Positions 53,297-62,650 are shown, counted from the first letter of the stretch. The stretch: 64,000 bases of DNA from Vibrio proteolyticus NBRC 13287 (GCF_000467125.1 NZ_BATJ01000007.1:124001-188000), one strand, 5' to 3'. Translations and numbers: made by a program. The notes: generated from the letters alone by a model not told the origin.

Positions 53297-53944
53297 TTAT
53301 AACCATTGGGAGATATCCCTAAGATTGTCGATCGCGTGAACGGTGTGTGAGTACGTTCTGGAGTGTGGTCCGAGTAACTGCAATGTCCTCACGCCAGCGC
53401 GCAGCCCGGCCTCCAACCCCTTCGGCGTATCATCGATATATAAGCACTCTTCCAGCGTAAAACCCATATTCATCGCAGAGTAACGAATGAGGTCTGGTTC
53501 CGGCTTCCAGCTATTGGTATCAAACGCAGAAAACACTTTACCTTCAAAATACGGCATTAACCCCGTCAAAATCAGGGCATGCTTGGTCTTTTCCTGAGGG
53601 CCGTTGGTAGCAACACAGTACTCAATGTGTCTGGAATCGAGCATCTGAAGAATGTCCTGAGCGCCATCCATCGCCTTAAGGCCGTGCTCAAAAAGCTTTT
53701 GAACTTCATCACGATAAAGAGGTTCCAGAACATCAATGGACACCTGAAGATTCAAATGATCACGTGTTTGAGCCAAAATATCCGCCAGCTTGCCCCCCTC
53801 AAAATTCGCCAGAGCATCTTCGTAGCGATATCGGGCACCAAAACTGTTAAACACATTGACCAGCGCCTCGCAGCACAATTTTTCACTATCGACTAACGTG
53901 CCATCACAATCAAAAATGACACATTTCACCTTTTTTTTATGCAT
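53297..53944 (-). CDS. HAD-family phosphatase, YieH-like
   Basis: 215 residues. HAD motif I is FDCDGTLVDSE near residue 10, motif II is in CVATNGP, motif III is the Lys of SWKPEPD and motif IV is YIDDTPKG; a helical cap follows motif I. The pattern is of the beta-phosphoglucomutase/YieH type that dephosphorylates small sugar phosphates. The substrate is not determined by sequence. Confidence 0.87.
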   Translation of the reverse strand: MHKKKVKCVIFDCDGTLVDSEKLCCEALVNVFNSFGARYRYEDALANFEGGKLADILAQTRDHLNLQVSIDVLEPLYRDEVQKLFEHGLKAMDGAQDILQMLDSRHIEYCVATNGPQEKTKHALILTGLMPYFEGKVFSAFDTNSWKPEPDLIRYSAMNMGFTLEECLYIDDTPKGLEAGLRAGVRTLQLLGPHSRTYSHTVHAIDNLRDISQWL

Positions 53945-54080
53945 TTAAGTCACCTAAGCTGCTAACGCTAAATTCGATAATAGGTGCTAATAGCCATGCA
54001 TAAAGGATCCAGTTAACAGAAATAGTGTATTGCTCGGCGTGAATGACAAAAGTTCAGACAATATCACTCTTTCTCATTCA

Positions 54081-54599
54081 TCAAGTATCAGCTTGTTCGA
54101 TGTAAACGGTTTTCCCACTCTGGGGTAGCTGGCATTTTTGTGCCACGGAATACGCAAAAGCCTGAGCCAGTTGGGCATCGTTTCCTTGTGCTACCACATC
54201 AGAAATCAATGATGCCGACTCTTGTTGCGTAACAATAGCGCACGCGACAGGTTCACCAGACAGAAAGCCAAGGTAAAGGTCACACGGTGAGGAGTAGATA
54301 ATTTGGGTGAAAAATTCGATCGTCAAAGCCTGTTCCTGCTCCCCTTCCCAAACCTGCGCCTGAAGCAAAGCAAACATCACCGTGAGGCGGTGAAAGTCGA
54401 CCAGGAAAACGTCTTGCTCCGGAAACAGTGTGCTTCCTGCGAATTCATCCTGGCTCAATTCGTGGTAGGTAAATAATGCGGCTCGTTTTTGATAAAGAGA
54501 GTGACCGGCAAGGCTTTCCTGAGTAGGAAATTCAACATCGATCTGACTGGCAAGCCAGTTATTTTTGAGTTCGGCGATAGCCTGCACAGAAGTTGCCAT
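54081..54599 (-). CDS. Hypothetical 172-residue protein, weakly GNAT-like
   Basis: I do not recognise a family. There is no signal peptide or membrane segment. The segment LYLGFLSGEPVACAIVT reads like the beta4 strand of a GNAT fold, and the following SLISDVVAQG like beta5, but no acetyl-CoA loop is seen. It is acidic. It is divergent from the CreA-like lipoprotein gene, with 139 bases between them. Confidence 0.6.
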   Translation of the reverse strand: MATSVQAIAELKNNWLASQIDVEFPTQESLAGHSLYQKRAALFTYHELSQDEFAGSTLFPEQDVFLVDFHRLTVMFALLQAQVWEGEQEQALTIEFFTQIIYSSPCDLYLGFLSGEPVACAIVTQQESASLISDVVAQGNDAQLAQAFAYSVAQKCQLPQSGKTVYIEQADT

Positions 54600-54738
54600 T
54601 GTCAGTCATCCCAAGTAAGGCTTAAAATCATGCAGGCAGCATACCACCCCGTATGTGATGAGCAAGCAGTTATTTTCTAAGCGTTTCTTTGTCTGAACAA
54701 ACTGCTATCATGGGTAAAAACATTGACAGGAAAAAGAA

Positions 54739-55212
54739 ATGCTAAAGAAAATCACCCTGATGTCTATGATTTCGCTCGGGCTGGCTGGCTGTAGTGGTGA
54801 CGAGGTTGGTGACGTCAGCCTGGGATTATTCACGATGAAAGACATTAAACTTAACTACCTCCAGGACCCTATCGTCAGTGGCGTGACTTGCCACGTCGCC
54901 TCCATTGAAGCCGACTTGAGCCTGGCAGATCCTTCAGACAGTTCGATTTCCTGTCGTCAGACTGGTGAAATCACCCCGGAAATGATTGCTGAGATAGACA
55001 AATCCGCTTCCGGTGAAGTGGTATTTAAAAAATCAAAAAGCATCTTTTTTAAAAGTATGAAAATCAGACGTATTCTGGACGCGCAAAATCAAACTCTGAT
55101 GTATATCTCCTATTCGACCAAAGAAACATCCGGCAGCTTCAAGCATAGCTTGTCGACCGTGCCGTTATGGGGAACCAAAGCTTACGGCGCGTACACAACA
55201 GATAAGAAATAA
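54739..55212 (+). CDS. CreA-family lipoprotein
   Basis: 157 residues. The lipobox is LAGC near residue 18. The family marks are GVTCHVASIEADLSLADPSD, SISCRQTGEI and PLWGTKAYG, with two conserved Cys in the mature part that could form a disulfide. CreA is a periplasmic protein of unknown role; many relatives have a cleavable signal, whereas this one has a clear lipobox. AGGAAAAAG precedes the ATG. Confidence 0.83.
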   Translation: MLKKITLMSMISLGLAGCSGDEVGDVSLGLFTMKDIKLNYLQDPIVSGVTCHVASIEADLSLADPSDSSISCRQTGEITPEMIAEIDKSASGEVVFKKSKSIFFKSMKIRRILDAQNQTLMYISYSTKETSGSFKHSLSTVPLWGTKAYGAYTTDKK

Positions 55213-55332
55213 TCAACCAGAATCTAAGAATGCGACGACTGCTCACGTTGTCGCCTTTTTATGTAATAAAGATGAAAACTATCTATTCTTTGTGTGATAT
55301 GATGCGGCAAAATTTTCAACCTCACTGACAAC

Positions 55333-56637
55333 ATGAAGTTTCCCGGACAGCGCAAATCTAAGCACTACTTCCCTACTCACGCCCGCGATCCAATCTTAAA
55401 CCAAGCTCGACAAGCACCTAAATTATATCGACCTTTTATTGTCGGCGTCGGCCAGACAATCGTAGACATTGAAGCACGCGTTGATGACGAGTTCCTAAAT
55501 AAATACGAACTGAGTAAAGGGCACTCTCTGGTTCTGGAAGAAAGCAAAGCGGACGATCTCTATGACGAACTGGTTGAGCGTGGATTGATCACACATCAGT
55601 ATCCGGGAGATACCATAGGTAACACTCTGCACAACTACTCTGTGTTGGCTGACAGCAAATCGGTTCTGCTTGGTGTAATGTCAAAGAATATCGAGGTTGG
55701 GTCTTTTGCGTATCGGTATCTTTGTCGTACTTCGTCACGTATGAACCTCAACCACCTGCAAATGGTGGACGGCCCAATCGGGCGTTGTTATACCCTGATT
55801 TCTGAAGACGGGGAACGTACCTTCGCGATCAACGAAGGTCATATGAACCAACTGCGTCCGGACAGCATTCCTGAAGAAGTCTTTGATAAAGCCTCAGCCC
55901 TGGTGGTTTCTTCATATTTGATGCGAGGAAAACCAGAAGACCCGATGCCAGCAGCCGTCGCACGTGCCATCGACATCGCTAAACAGAAAAACGTACCTGT
56001 CGTCCTGACGCTTGGCACTAAGTACGTGATCGAAGGCAATGAAAAATGGTGGCAGGACTACATCAAAGAAAACATCACCATTGTGGCGATGAATGAAGAA
56101 GAAGGTCACGCGCTGACTGGCGAGAAGACGCCATTGCTGGCTGCAAATAAAGCGCTGGACTGGGTCGATCTGGTGCTGTGTACCGCAGGCCCAGATGGCC
56201 TCTATATGGCAGGTTTTACAGACAAATCAGCACTGCGCGAAACTGAGCTACCGATCCTTGAAGGACCTATTGCCAGCTTCAACCAGTTCGAGTTCAGTCG
56301 CGCGATGCGTGAGTCGGATTGTCAGCACCCGCAACGGGTTTATTCTCACATCGGGCCATACTTAGGCGGACCTTTAGAGATCAAAAACACCAATGGTGCC
56401 GGTGATGCGGCATTGTCAGCCTTGTTACACGATATGGCCGCCAACAGCTTTCACCTTAGGAACGTGCCTAACTCATCGAAACACGATCACACCTACCTGA
56501 CCTACTCATCGTTGTCGCAGATTTGTAAATACGCCAACCGAGTCAGCTATGAAGTACTCACCCAGCACTCTCCTCGCCTGTCGCGCGCCCTTCCTGAGCG
56601 AGAAGACAGTCTGGAAGAAGCCTACTGGGATCGCTGA
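55333..56637 (+). CDS. gsk: Inosine-guanosine kinase Gsk
   Basis: 434 residues, the normal Gsk length, of the PfkB/ribokinase superfamily. The N-terminal KFPGQRKSKHYFP and the C-terminal anion-hole motif NTNGAGDAALSALLHD (GAGD with the catalytic Asp) are characteristic. It phosphorylates inosine and guanosine to IMP and GMP for purine salvage. Confidence 0.95.
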   Translation: MKFPGQRKSKHYFPTHARDPILNQARQAPKLYRPFIVGVGQTIVDIEARVDDEFLNKYELSKGHSLVLEESKADDLYDELVERGLITHQYPGDTIGNTLHNYSVLADSKSVLLGVMSKNIEVGSFAYRYLCRTSSRMNLNHLQMVDGPIGRCYTLISEDGERTFAINEGHMNQLRPDSIPEEVFDKASALVVSSYLMRGKPEDPMPAAVARAIDIAKQKNVPVVLTLGTKYVIEGNEKWWQDYIKENITIVAMNEEEGHALTGEKTPLLAANKALDWVDLVLCTAGPDGLYMAGFTDKSALRETELPILEGPIASFNQFEFSRAMRESDCQHPQRVYSHIGPYLGGPLEIKNTNGAGDAALSALLHDMAANSFHLRNVPNSSKHDHTYLTYSSLSQICKYANRVSYEVLTQHSPRLSRALPEREDSLEEAYWDR

Positions 56638-56647
56638 TATCAAACAC

Positions 56648-56680
56648 AAAAAAACCCACCACCGGCGGGTTTTTCTTTAT
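56648..56680. terminator. Bidirectional-looking terminator after gsk
   Basis: An A-run, ACCCACC, a short loop, GGCGGGT and a T-run form a hairpin with one A-C mismatch between the convergent gsk and retropepsin-like genes. Confidence 0.8.
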
Positions 56681-56693
56681 TCATCAATATCGG

Positions 56694-57374
56694 TTACTTG
56701 GTTTGTTTTGGTTGAACAAACTTACGGCTGACATCCACGACAGCGACATCATTGAAGAAACTTCTACCGAGTAACAACGGAAACGCCAGATGGGTTCTAT
56801 CTGCCAACGTGAACTCCGTCTTTTGTTTTAAGTCACCAATCTGGATCCAGGCAGCGACAACCGCACGTTTTTGAGATTCATCGCTACTGGACTGCTTAAT
56901 CTTAACCCAACGTTCAACTGGCAAAGCAAGCTCTTTGCTCTTGAGCTTGTCATGCTCAATTTTAAACTTAACCCATTCTTTGCCATCGCGTTCAAAAGGG
57001 ATCACGTCAATAGCACTGATGGATGAAGTCGTTGCGCCGGTATCGATTCTCGCTTTAAAGAACTCGGTCAAACCAGGAACATATACCCATTCCTGCTCGC
57101 CCAGAATCAGTTTTCCATCCGATGTCTTCTTCGGTAGCGGTTTTGGCTTAGGTTTCACTTCCTGAGGCTTCACCTCAGGTTCAACCTTCTCGGTTTTAAC
57201 CTCTTCCTTTGGTTGGGTTTCCGGTTGAACCACTTCTGATGTGGTTACCTCCGTTTTGGGGTTCTCAACCTTAGGCTGTGTTTCCGGCTCCACTGGAACT
57301 TGACTGGTTGTCGTACAGGCGACCATACCACCGCACAACATTAGTGGTAATAACAATTTCCATGGTTTGTTCAT
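56694..57374 (-). CDS. Retropepsin-like (Zn_protease/RimK-linked family) lipoprotein
   Basis: 226 residues. A signal with a VAC lipobox (Cys about residue 20) is followed by a 65-residue Pro/Glu/Lys/Thr-rich linker with repeated QPK and EVKPK units, then a PF05618-type aspartic protease fold (about 90-220) with RIDTGATTSSIS, whose DTGAT is the retropepsin-type catalytic motif. Family members are often called ATP-dependent zinc proteases, but the fold is that of retropepsins. The linker would hold the domain away from the membrane. The substrate is unknown. Confidence 0.85.
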   Translation of the reverse strand: MNKPWKLLLPLMLCGGMVACTTTSQVPVEPETQPKVENPKTEVTTSEVVQPETQPKEEVKTEKVEPEVKPQEVKPKPKPLPKKTSDGKLILGEQEWVYVPGLTEFFKARIDTGATTSSISAIDVIPFERDGKEWVKFKIEHDKLKSKELALPVERWVKIKQSSSDESQKRAVVAAWIQIGDLKQKTEFTLADRTHLAFPLLLGRSFFNDVAVVDVSRKFVQPKQTK

Positions 57375-57392
57375 TCAAATACCCGATAGTAA

Positions 57393-58577
57393 TTATTTTG
57401 AAACGCTCACAATGGCACTGGCAACATAAGGGATGTGTTTCTCGGTCAGGCCGGCGATGTTAATTCGGCCATCTCCCACACCGTAAATCCCATATTCTTC
57501 ACGCAGTTGTGCCATCTGTTCTGGTGTAAATCCTAGCACAGTGAACATGCCTTTGTGTGACTCAATAAAGTCGAACTGAGCCGTTGCATGAACGTTACGA
57601 AGCTCTTCACACAGTGAATGGCGTAGCGCCACAAGACGTTGTTGCATACTACTGAGTTCCGCTTTCCACACTTGGGTCAGCTTATCATCCTGCAGGATAG
57701 TTTTAACCAGGGCGGCACCATGATCCGGTGGCATCGTGTAGGTGGCGCGTGCCAGCGTCAACAGTTTACCTTTGGCGTTGGCAACATCCACATGGTTTTT
57801 ACCCACCACGATAGCCGCACCAGTCCGTTCGCGATACAAGCCAAAGTTCTTGGAGCAGGATGTAGTGATCATCATCTCCTCCACATTGTCGGCCATGTAT
57901 CGCAACCCTTTTGCGTCCTCTTCCAAACCATCACCAAATCCTTGGTAGGCAATATCGACAAATGGCATGAAGCCTTTAATTATCGACAGTTTGGTGATCT
58001 CCTGCCACGCAGCAAAGTCAATATCTGCGCCAGTTGGGTTATGACAGCAGCCATGCAGCAAAACCACATCATTTGGCCCTGCTTTAGACAGATCGTCCAG
58101 CATGCGCGCCACGTCGACCTGCTTGGTTTCCGGGCTAAAATAGTGATAGAACTTCACTTTCAGGCCAGCGGCTTCCATCACGGGTTTGTGATTCACATAA
58201 CTTGGATTCGAAATCCACACTGTGGTATCAGGCTGGGCCACTTTCATTAAGTCTCCCAACATACGCAGCGCGCCACTGGCACCAGGTGTTTGGATTGCGG
58301 CGACACGATCCATCGCAGCTGTGCCCGATAACAGCAAATTGACCATCGACTGGTTAAACTCTTCACAACCAGCAAGACCGACATAGGATTTTGTGGTTTG
58401 TGTAGCAACAACGATGTCCTGAGCCTGCTTAATCGCTTCCATCACCGGTGTTTCGCCGGCACTGTTTTTATACACGCCGATACCGAGATCGACCTTGTCT
58501 GGTCGAGGATCATTCCGGTAAGCCACAGAAAGAGAAAGAATAGGATCAAGTGCTGGTGTTGGTAAATGTGAAAACAT
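57393..58577 (-). CDS. Aromatic amino acid aminotransferase (TyrB/AspC family)
   Basis: 394 residues from the ATG at 58577, aligning with the MF start of TyrB. The PLP-binding Lys is in TTSCSKNFGLYRERTG near residue 245, with GCCHNPTGAD before it and RINIAGL at the C-terminus. It transfers amino groups between aromatic or aspartate-type amino acids and 2-oxoglutarate. Whether it favours aromatic acids or aspartate cannot be settled by eye. Confidence 0.9.
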   Translation of the reverse strand: MFSHLPTPALDPILSLSVAYRNDPRPDKVDLGIGVYKNSAGETPVMEAIKQAQDIVVATQTTKSYVGLAGCEEFNQSMVNLLLSGTAAMDRVAAIQTPGASGALRMLGDLMKVAQPDTTVWISNPSYVNHKPVMEAAGLKVKFYHYFSPETKQVDVARMLDDLSKAGPNDVVLLHGCCHNPTGADIDFAAWQEITKLSIIKGFMPFVDIAYQGFGDGLEEDAKGLRYMADNVEEMMITTSCSKNFGLYRERTGAAIVVGKNHVDVANAKGKLLTLARATYTMPPDHGAALVKTILQDDKLTQVWKAELSSMQQRLVALRHSLCEELRNVHATAQFDFIESHKGMFTVLGFTPEQMAQLREEYGIYGVGDGRINIAGLTEKHIPYVASAIVSVSK

Positions 58578-58660
58578 GAAAGTCACAACCCTTTGAAATT
58601 CAAGTAGTGACTCACGTTAACACTTGTTCATAAAAATTCGAAGCGAAAATTCTTATCCGA

Positions 58661-59131
58661 TTAAAATTCGGTGAACTTGTGGATGATTTGGTTGGAACTG
58701 CCACGCCATTGCAAAGATGGGTCTGCTTTATCCTGTTCAAATCGCCCATCGACCAGCACGTCGATGTATGAGGCAACCTCTTTCTGAGCATCGTTTAACT
58801 CTTGCAACGTGTATCCGGTCCACATCCAGATATCTTTGCTAGGACATTCCTTCCTGACGCGCTTAACAAGCTTAAGCACAGCAGAAACATTAGCAGGGTG
58901 AAGCGGATCCCCACCTGATAGTGACAAGCCACGTCGCTTTATCCGCGTATCGTTCAGATCATTAATGATCCGATCTTCGGCTTGCTGAGTAAACGCGCTA
59001 CCAGCATCGAGCTTTTGCGTTGATTGATTGTAGCATCCACGGCATTGATGCACGCATCCTGAAACAAACAGCGTACAGCGTGTCCCGGGACCATTCACCA
59101 CATCAACGGCGTAATATTGGCAATAATTCAT
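58661..59131 (-). CDS. nrdG: Anaerobic ribonucleotide reductase activase NrdG
   Basis: 156 residues. It is a radical-SAM enzyme with the Cys26-x3-Cys30-x2-Cys33 cluster motif (CVHQCRGC) and the later SLSGGDPLHPANV typical of NrdG. It uses SAM and a [4Fe-4S] cluster to make the glycyl radical on NrdD. It follows nrdD with a 54-base gap that contains a strong hairpin. Confidence 0.95.
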   Translation of the reverse strand: MNYCQYYAVDVVNGPGTRCTLFVSGCVHQCRGCYNQSTQKLDAGSAFTQQAEDRIINDLNDTRIKRRGLSLSGGDPLHPANVSAVLKLVKRVRKECPSKDIWMWTGYTLQELNDAQKEVASYIDVLVDGRFEQDKADPSLQWRGSSNQIIHKFTEF

Positions 59132-59147
59132 TGTTATTCTCTGCGTC

Positions 59148-59176
59148 GCACTGCCGGAGACATGCCCCGGCAGTGC
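59148..59176 (-). other. Hairpin between nrdD and nrdG
   Basis: GCACTGCCGG at 59148-59157 pairs exactly with CCGGCAGTGC at 59167-59176, loop 9 bases. There is no T-run, so it is more likely an mRNA processing or stability element setting the NrdD to NrdG ratio than a full terminator. Confidence 0.65.
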
Positions 59177-59185
59177 ATGTCCGGA

Positions 59186-61306
59186 TTAAAGGTGTTTCAC
59201 CCGACGTTTCACTTCTTCCTGTTTGCCAAAGTTAAACGGACGCGCATCCGGGCTTCCCAGATAACCGCACACACGACGTGTTACCGACACTTTAGAAGAG
59301 TCATGATTACCGCACTTCGGACAAGTAAACCCCTTGCTGGTGCAGTCGAACTCGCCGGTGTAACCGCACTCATAACACTCATCGATTGGTGTATTGGTGC
59401 CATAGTAAGGCACTCGGGTATAGCTGTAATCCCAAACGTTTTCTAATGCCTCGACGTTCTGCTGCATGTTCGGGAATTCGCCGTAGCAAATAAATCCACC
59501 GCTGGAAATTGGCGGATACGGTAACTCGAAGTCGATCTTATCGTACGGATTGACTTTCTTTTCCACATCAAGATGGAAGCTGTTGGTGTAATAACCTTTG
59601 TCTGTGACGCCTTCAATGACACCAAACTCTTTGGCATCGATACGGCAAAAGCGATTGCACAAGTTCTCGCTGGGTGTGCCGTACAGGCTAAACCCATAAC
59701 CTGTCTCATCCGCCCATTGATTCACGGCCTGTTTAAGTCGCGTAATGATGGCCACCGCTTTGTCGCGCAGCTCTGCGTCATCGTACACATGTGTCTGATT
59801 ACTATAGAGCGCATTAATGGTTTCATGAACGCCGATGTAGCCAAGAGAAATAGATGCTCGGCCATGCTTGAAGATATCCGCAATGGTGTCTTCTGCTTTG
59901 AGCCGAACTCCGCATGCCCCTTCCATATACAGAATCGGGGCCACGCGGGCACGTACGTTCTCCAGGCGACTGATGCGAGTCTCCAGTGCACGTCGTGCCA
60001 GTTTAAGTTTAGTATCCAGTAACTCGTAAAAACGGTGTTCGTCGCCCTGAGCCTGAATCGCGATACGCGGCAAATTGAGGCTCACTACCCCGAGATTATT
60101 ACGCCCTTCATGGACCAGCTCACCATTCTCTTCATAAGTTCCAAGAAAACTGCGGCACCCCATCGGCGTTTTAAACGATCCGGTCACTTCAACAACCTTG
60201 TCATAGTTAAGGATATCCGGGTACATCCGCTTGCTGGCGCATTCAAGTGCAAGCTGTTTGATGTCGTAATTGGCATCGCCTGATTTGTGGTTCAGTCCAT
60301 CTTTGATTGCGAAAACCAGTTTCGGGAAAACAGCTGTTTTTCGGTTTTTACCTAAACCCGCAATGCGGTTTTTCAAAATAGACTGTTGGATCAGACGTGA
60401 AGCCCAGCTCGTCCCCAGACCAAAGCCAAACGTAACGAACGGTGTTTGCCCGTTAGCGGTATGCAGCGTGTTTACTTCGTACTCCAGTGACTGGAAAGCG
60501 TCAAAACACTCTTTCTCCGTGCGTGCGTCTGCAAACGCTTGAGGATCGTGAATATCCCACTCTTGCGCAATTTTCAGATGTTTTTTATGGCTGGCGACAA
60601 CATAGGGCTCAAGAACCTCATCAATCCGGTTGATGGTGGTACCACCGTAAATGTGGCTGGCAACCTGAGCAATGATCTGTGCAGTCACCGCCGTGGCAGT
60701 TGAAATTGACTTAGGTGTGTCGATCTCTGCGTTGCCCATTTTGAAACCGTGGGTCAGCATCCCTTTCAAATCGATCAGCATGCAGTTAAACATCGGGAAG
60801 AATGGGGCATAATCCAGATCGTGGTAATGCAAGTCGCCCTCTTCGTGGGCCTGAACAACATCGCGTGGCAGAATGTGTGTCTTCGCATAATGCTTCGCAA
60901 CAATCCCAGCCAATAGGTCACGTTGAGTCGGGATCACTTTACCATCTTTGTTTGCGTTCTCGTTGATCAGGTCAACATTACTTTCTTCAATAAGCCCTTC
61001 AATTTCCCGTGTCAGTGCACTTTGCTTTTCTCGCGCAATGTCACGATCGTGACGATACTCAATGTAAGAACGGGCCAGTTGTTTATACAGCCCTTGCATT
61101 AACTCATTTTCGACCCGATTCTGGATATCATGAATATGAACTTCATCGTATTCTTTAAGCTGTAACTCGACCGCTAACGCAACATTCAGTGCGTAAATCG
61201 CGATTTCTTTATCGACATTTTCCGCCGCGGCTTCCACTGCTGCCTGAATGCGGTCCCTGCTGAACGGAGCTCTTGAGCCGTCGCGCTTAATTACGATTGG
61301 TTTCAC
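59186..61306 (-). CDS. nrdD: Anaerobic ribonucleoside-triphosphate reductase NrdD
   Basis: 706 residues. An N-terminal ATP-cone (about 1-95, starting PIVIKRDGSRAPFSRDRI) is the allosteric domain. The Cys-rich zinc site CYECGYTGEFDC with TCPKCG comes before the C-terminal glycyl-radical motif RVCGYLGSPDARPF. It makes dNTPs from NTPs without oxygen. Promoter sites of FNR and NrdR type lie upstream. The ATG at 61306 has GGAG close by. Confidence 0.97.
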   Translation of the reverse strand: MKPIVIKRDGSRAPFSRDRIQAAVEAAAENVDKEIAIYALNVALAVELQLKEYDEVHIHDIQNRVENELMQGLYKQLARSYIEYRHDRDIAREKQSALTREIEGLIEESNVDLINENANKDGKVIPTQRDLLAGIVAKHYAKTHILPRDVVQAHEEGDLHYHDLDYAPFFPMFNCMLIDLKGMLTHGFKMGNAEIDTPKSISTATAVTAQIIAQVASHIYGGTTINRIDEVLEPYVVASHKKHLKIAQEWDIHDPQAFADARTEKECFDAFQSLEYEVNTLHTANGQTPFVTFGFGLGTSWASRLIQQSILKNRIAGLGKNRKTAVFPKLVFAIKDGLNHKSGDANYDIKQLALECASKRMYPDILNYDKVVEVTGSFKTPMGCRSFLGTYEENGELVHEGRNNLGVVSLNLPRIAIQAQGDEHRFYELLDTKLKLARRALETRISRLENVRARVAPILYMEGACGVRLKAEDTIADIFKHGRASISLGYIGVHETINALYSNQTHVYDDAELRDKAVAIITRLKQAVNQWADETGYGFSLYGTPSENLCNRFCRIDAKEFGVIEGVTDKGYYTNSFHLDVEKKVNPYDKIDFELPYPPISSGGFICYGEFPNMQQNVEALENVWDYSYTRVPYYGTNTPIDECYECGYTGEFDCTSKGFTCPKCGNHDSSKVSVTRRVCGYLGSPDARPFNFGKQEEVKRRVKHL

Positions 61307-61337
61307 TTTTTCTCCTTACCCCAGCATGCTCGCAGAG

Positions 61338-61346
61338 TTATCCACA
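61338..61346. promoter_or_regulatory. DnaA box in the nrdD leader
   Basis: TTATCCACA is an exact DnaA 9-mer, 32 bases before the nrdD start codon. DnaA control of nrdAB is known in E. coli; action here is an inference and the match could be chance. Confidence 0.45.
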
Positions 61347-61349
61347 AAC

Positions 61350-61396
61350 ACACCATATAGGGTGATTTCTTATCTAACTACCACAATATATTGTGG
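61350..61396. promoter_or_regulatory. Pair of NrdR boxes upstream of nrdD
   Basis: ACACCATATAGGGTGA (61350-61365) and CCACAATATATTGTGG (61381-61396) match the NrdR box consensus. Their centres are 31 bp apart, three helical turns, as seen in most NrdR-controlled promoters. NrdR represses nrd genes when dNTPs are ample. Confidence 0.85.
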
Positions 61397-61427
61397 CGTA
61401 TTTAACGAGAACGACCACTGAAAAGTA

Positions 61428-61441
61428 TTGATGTAGATCAA
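61428..61441. promoter_or_regulatory. Perfect FNR-type site upstream of nrdD
   Basis: TTGAT-GTAG-ATCAA is an exact match to the FNR consensus, about 120 bases before the nrdD start and upstream of the NrdR boxes. It would raise nrdDG expression without oxygen. Confidence 0.85.
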
Positions 61442-61599
61442 CCAAAACAGACGGGAGATTAAGAACAAATCGATCTTATTGCGCGTGATCTCAATTGAAA
61501 AAGAAACTGTGAAAATTCAATTTTTTCCCATATTTGAACTTGATTTTTTGCGAGAGTTGCTAGGATAAGGAACACAGACATCAGAAGGGTGTATCAAGT

Positions 61600-62499
61600 A
61601 TGAAAACGACTATTTTTCGTTCATTTTTATCGGCAGCGATACTATTTGGCTTCTCACTTCCTGCTACTGCTCAATCAGTCGCTGTGACGTCTTGGAATAT
61701 CGAATGGCTATCCAGTAATCCGTCGCCGTCCGTGACAGAGTCCCAACGTGGCGAAGAGGACTTCAAACAGCTTGCGAATCATTTTCGTCAATTCACACCC
61801 GGGATCCTGGCATTTCAGGAGGTGAATGATTATGGCGCTATCAATCGCGTGGTCGGTGATGATTACCAGTTGGTGATGTCAGACCGTTCCGAGTCCGGAA
61901 ACGGGCGCTTTCAGTTTAGCGACATCAATCAATATACAGGGTTTGCGATTAAGCGCGGTATTCCGTTCACTAATGTGAAAGATGTCCGGCTGGACAAAGG
62001 CCAAAGTAGCAAACTCCGATTTGCAACTTACGTGATTCTTTATCCAGATTCAAATCGCCCCGTACATGCGTTGTCCGTTCATCTGAAGGCTGGTTGCAGC
62101 GGCGCTTACCAAAATGAGCGAGAATGCCGTATTCTTAATTCTCAGGCCAAAGCGCTCAACACGTGGATTTTGGATCGAACCCGTACTGGCCAGCCATACC
62201 TGATTATGGGAGATTTCAATCACAATCTGGCTTATCAGGGGGATTGGTTTTGGTCGACCTTAGTGAAAGGTTTGGATGATGAACCTACATTGACGACACG
62301 CTACACCAAAGCAGAATGTAAGGTTCGCTCCAACAAAGACCCTAAACGCACTCATCAGTTTAGATCCTTGATCGATCACATTATTGCCAGTCCGGATTTC
62401 GATGCCGGGCCGGCAAAACAAAATACGTTTAGCAGTGAGGATGTACTCAAATTTAAACTGAGCGATCATTGCCCTGTCAGCACCCAACTGAAATGGTAA
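61600..62499 (+). CDS. Secreted endonuclease/exonuclease/phosphatase-family protein
   Basis: 299 residues. The signal peptide is about 1-24 (ending ATA). The DNase I-like fold is shown by TSWNIEWL, FQEVND, HLKAGC, MGDFNHN and the C-terminal SDHCPV. Four Cys in the mature part may form disulfides. It may be an extracellular nuclease or phosphodiesterase; the family is broad. The start follows AGAAGGG. Confidence 0.87.
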   Translation: MKTTIFRSFLSAAILFGFSLPATAQSVAVTSWNIEWLSSNPSPSVTESQRGEEDFKQLANHFRQFTPGILAFQEVNDYGAINRVVGDDYQLVMSDRSESGNGRFQFSDINQYTGFAIKRGIPFTNVKDVRLDKGQSSKLRFATYVILYPDSNRPVHALSVHLKAGCSGAYQNERECRILNSQAKALNTWILDRTRTGQPYLIMGDFNHNLAYQGDWFWSTLVKGLDDEPTLTTRYTKAECKVRSNKDPKRTHQFRSLIDHIIASPDFDAGPAKQNTFSSEDVLKFKLSDHCPVSTQLKW

Positions 62500-62502
62500 C
62501 GG

Positions 62503-62525
62503 CTCTGCCGGGTCTCCCGGCAGAG
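62503..62525. terminator. Hairpin after the secreted nuclease-family gene
   Basis: CTCTGCCGGG-TCT-CCCGGCAGAG is a perfect 10-bp stem four bases after the stop codon. There is no T-run, so it may be a weak terminator or an mRNA end block. Confidence 0.55.
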
Positions 62526-62650
62526 GTCATCAGCTAGCTCCGCTTCTTCATCACCGAGTAATAGAACACTGATATCGAATTGTGAACATAGGTGGTCCTC
62601 CCCGAATCACATCCACGTGTGTCAGGTTATGTCATCTGAGCGGGTGCGTT

